DNA of 6,364 nt. Source: Caldisericota bacterium (GTDB taxonomy: Bacteria > Caldisericota > Caldisericia > B22-G15). Made by a program: the position numbers and the translations under genes. Below, in pieces: positions 6,307-6,364 of the stretch (position 1 is the first letter of the stretch; each line of letters starts with the position of its first letter). The stretch spans positions 1 through 6,364 of the forward strand of contig QMOO01000073.1 of NCBI GenBank assembly GCA_003648245.1, written 5' to 3'. The notes below the pieces were generated by a model, which worked only from the letters and a program-made list of their open reading frames with translations, had not been told where the DNA came from and searched no databases.

Positions 6307-6334
6307 TTGACACATCTAAAAATTTATATATAAT
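6307..6334 (+). promoter_or_regulatory. Full-consensus sigma-70-type promoter facing out of the window
   Basis: TTGACA (6307-6312) and TATAAT (6329-6334) are both exact consensus hexamers, separated by 16 nt of AT-rich sequence. The expected transcription start is around 6341. It begins ten bases after the peptidase stop with no terminator hairpin between, so operon transcripts could read into the next unit. There is no TG extended -10 element. What it drives lies beyond the window. Confidence 0.75.
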
Positions 6335-6364
6335 GTAATCAATTATGTTTGTAATGAGTTTTAC
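6335..6364 (+). other. Start of the next transcription unit, content not identifiable
   Basis: Thirty AT-rich bases follow the promoter. ATG codons occur at 6345 and 6354 in the same frame (MFVMSF), but no Shine-Dalgarno precedes either. It could be a 5' leader, a leaderless start or the beginning of an RNA gene; the window is too short to decide. Confidence 0.3.

Noticed and set aside
6335..6358. Direct repeat TGTAATC / TGTAATG after the promoter as an operator
   Set aside because: Seven-base AT-rich matches are expected by chance here, and no symmetric site is clear.
6335..6364. CRISPR leader and first repeat at the window end
   Set aside because: The AT-rich leader-like sequence and strong promoter fit loosely, but no repeat occurs twice within the window, so it cannot be supported.

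Overview
The window is part of a four-gene, same-strand cluster for the cell envelope of an AT-rich bacterium. Codon use leans on AGA/AGG for arginine and ATA for isoleucine, a pattern common in thermophiles. The surface-protein modules (a tandem copper-amine-oxidase-N/'stalk' domain and FP/NP-motif beta modules) are typical of anaerobic Firmicutes and of thermophilic lineages such as Dictyoglomi, Caldiserica and Thermotogae. The lineage is an inference; no rRNA or other phylogenetic marker is present.

Layout. Positions 1-2178 hold the 3' part of a large multidomain surface protein whose reading frame is open from base 1, so its true start lies upstream. A 45-nt gap follows, with a strong hairpin across the stop codon, a small inverted repeat and a good Shine-Dalgarno. 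Positions 2224-4341 encode a secreted 705-aa protein: signal peptide, one beta module of the kind seen in gene 1, four Ig-like repeats joined partly by Tyr/Pro linkers, and a second copy of the module. Positions 4338-5363 (4-nt overlap) encode a lipoprotein that joins a carboxypeptidase-regulatory-like domain to a family-3 solute-binding fold. Positions 5356-6297 (8-nt overlap) encode a membrane-anchored coiled-coil M23 peptidoglycan endopeptidase with all visible metal and catalytic residues intact. Ten bases after its stop, a full-consensus sigma-70-type promoter (TTGACA, 16-nt spacer, TATAAT) points out of the window.

How they may work together. Genes 2-4 overlap or are closely spaced and are probably one operon. 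The two large proteins look like fibrous or surface-layer-type structural proteins sharing a common module. The last two genes look like a translationally coupled pair of a cell-surface binding lipoprotein and a wall hydrolase. The binding domain lacks the usual amino-acid-binding arginine motif and has no transporter genes beside it, so it may sense a ligand or regulate the hydrolase rather than feed an ABC importer; this is inference. There is no RNA gene, CRISPR array, insertion sequence or convincing minus-strand gene in the window.
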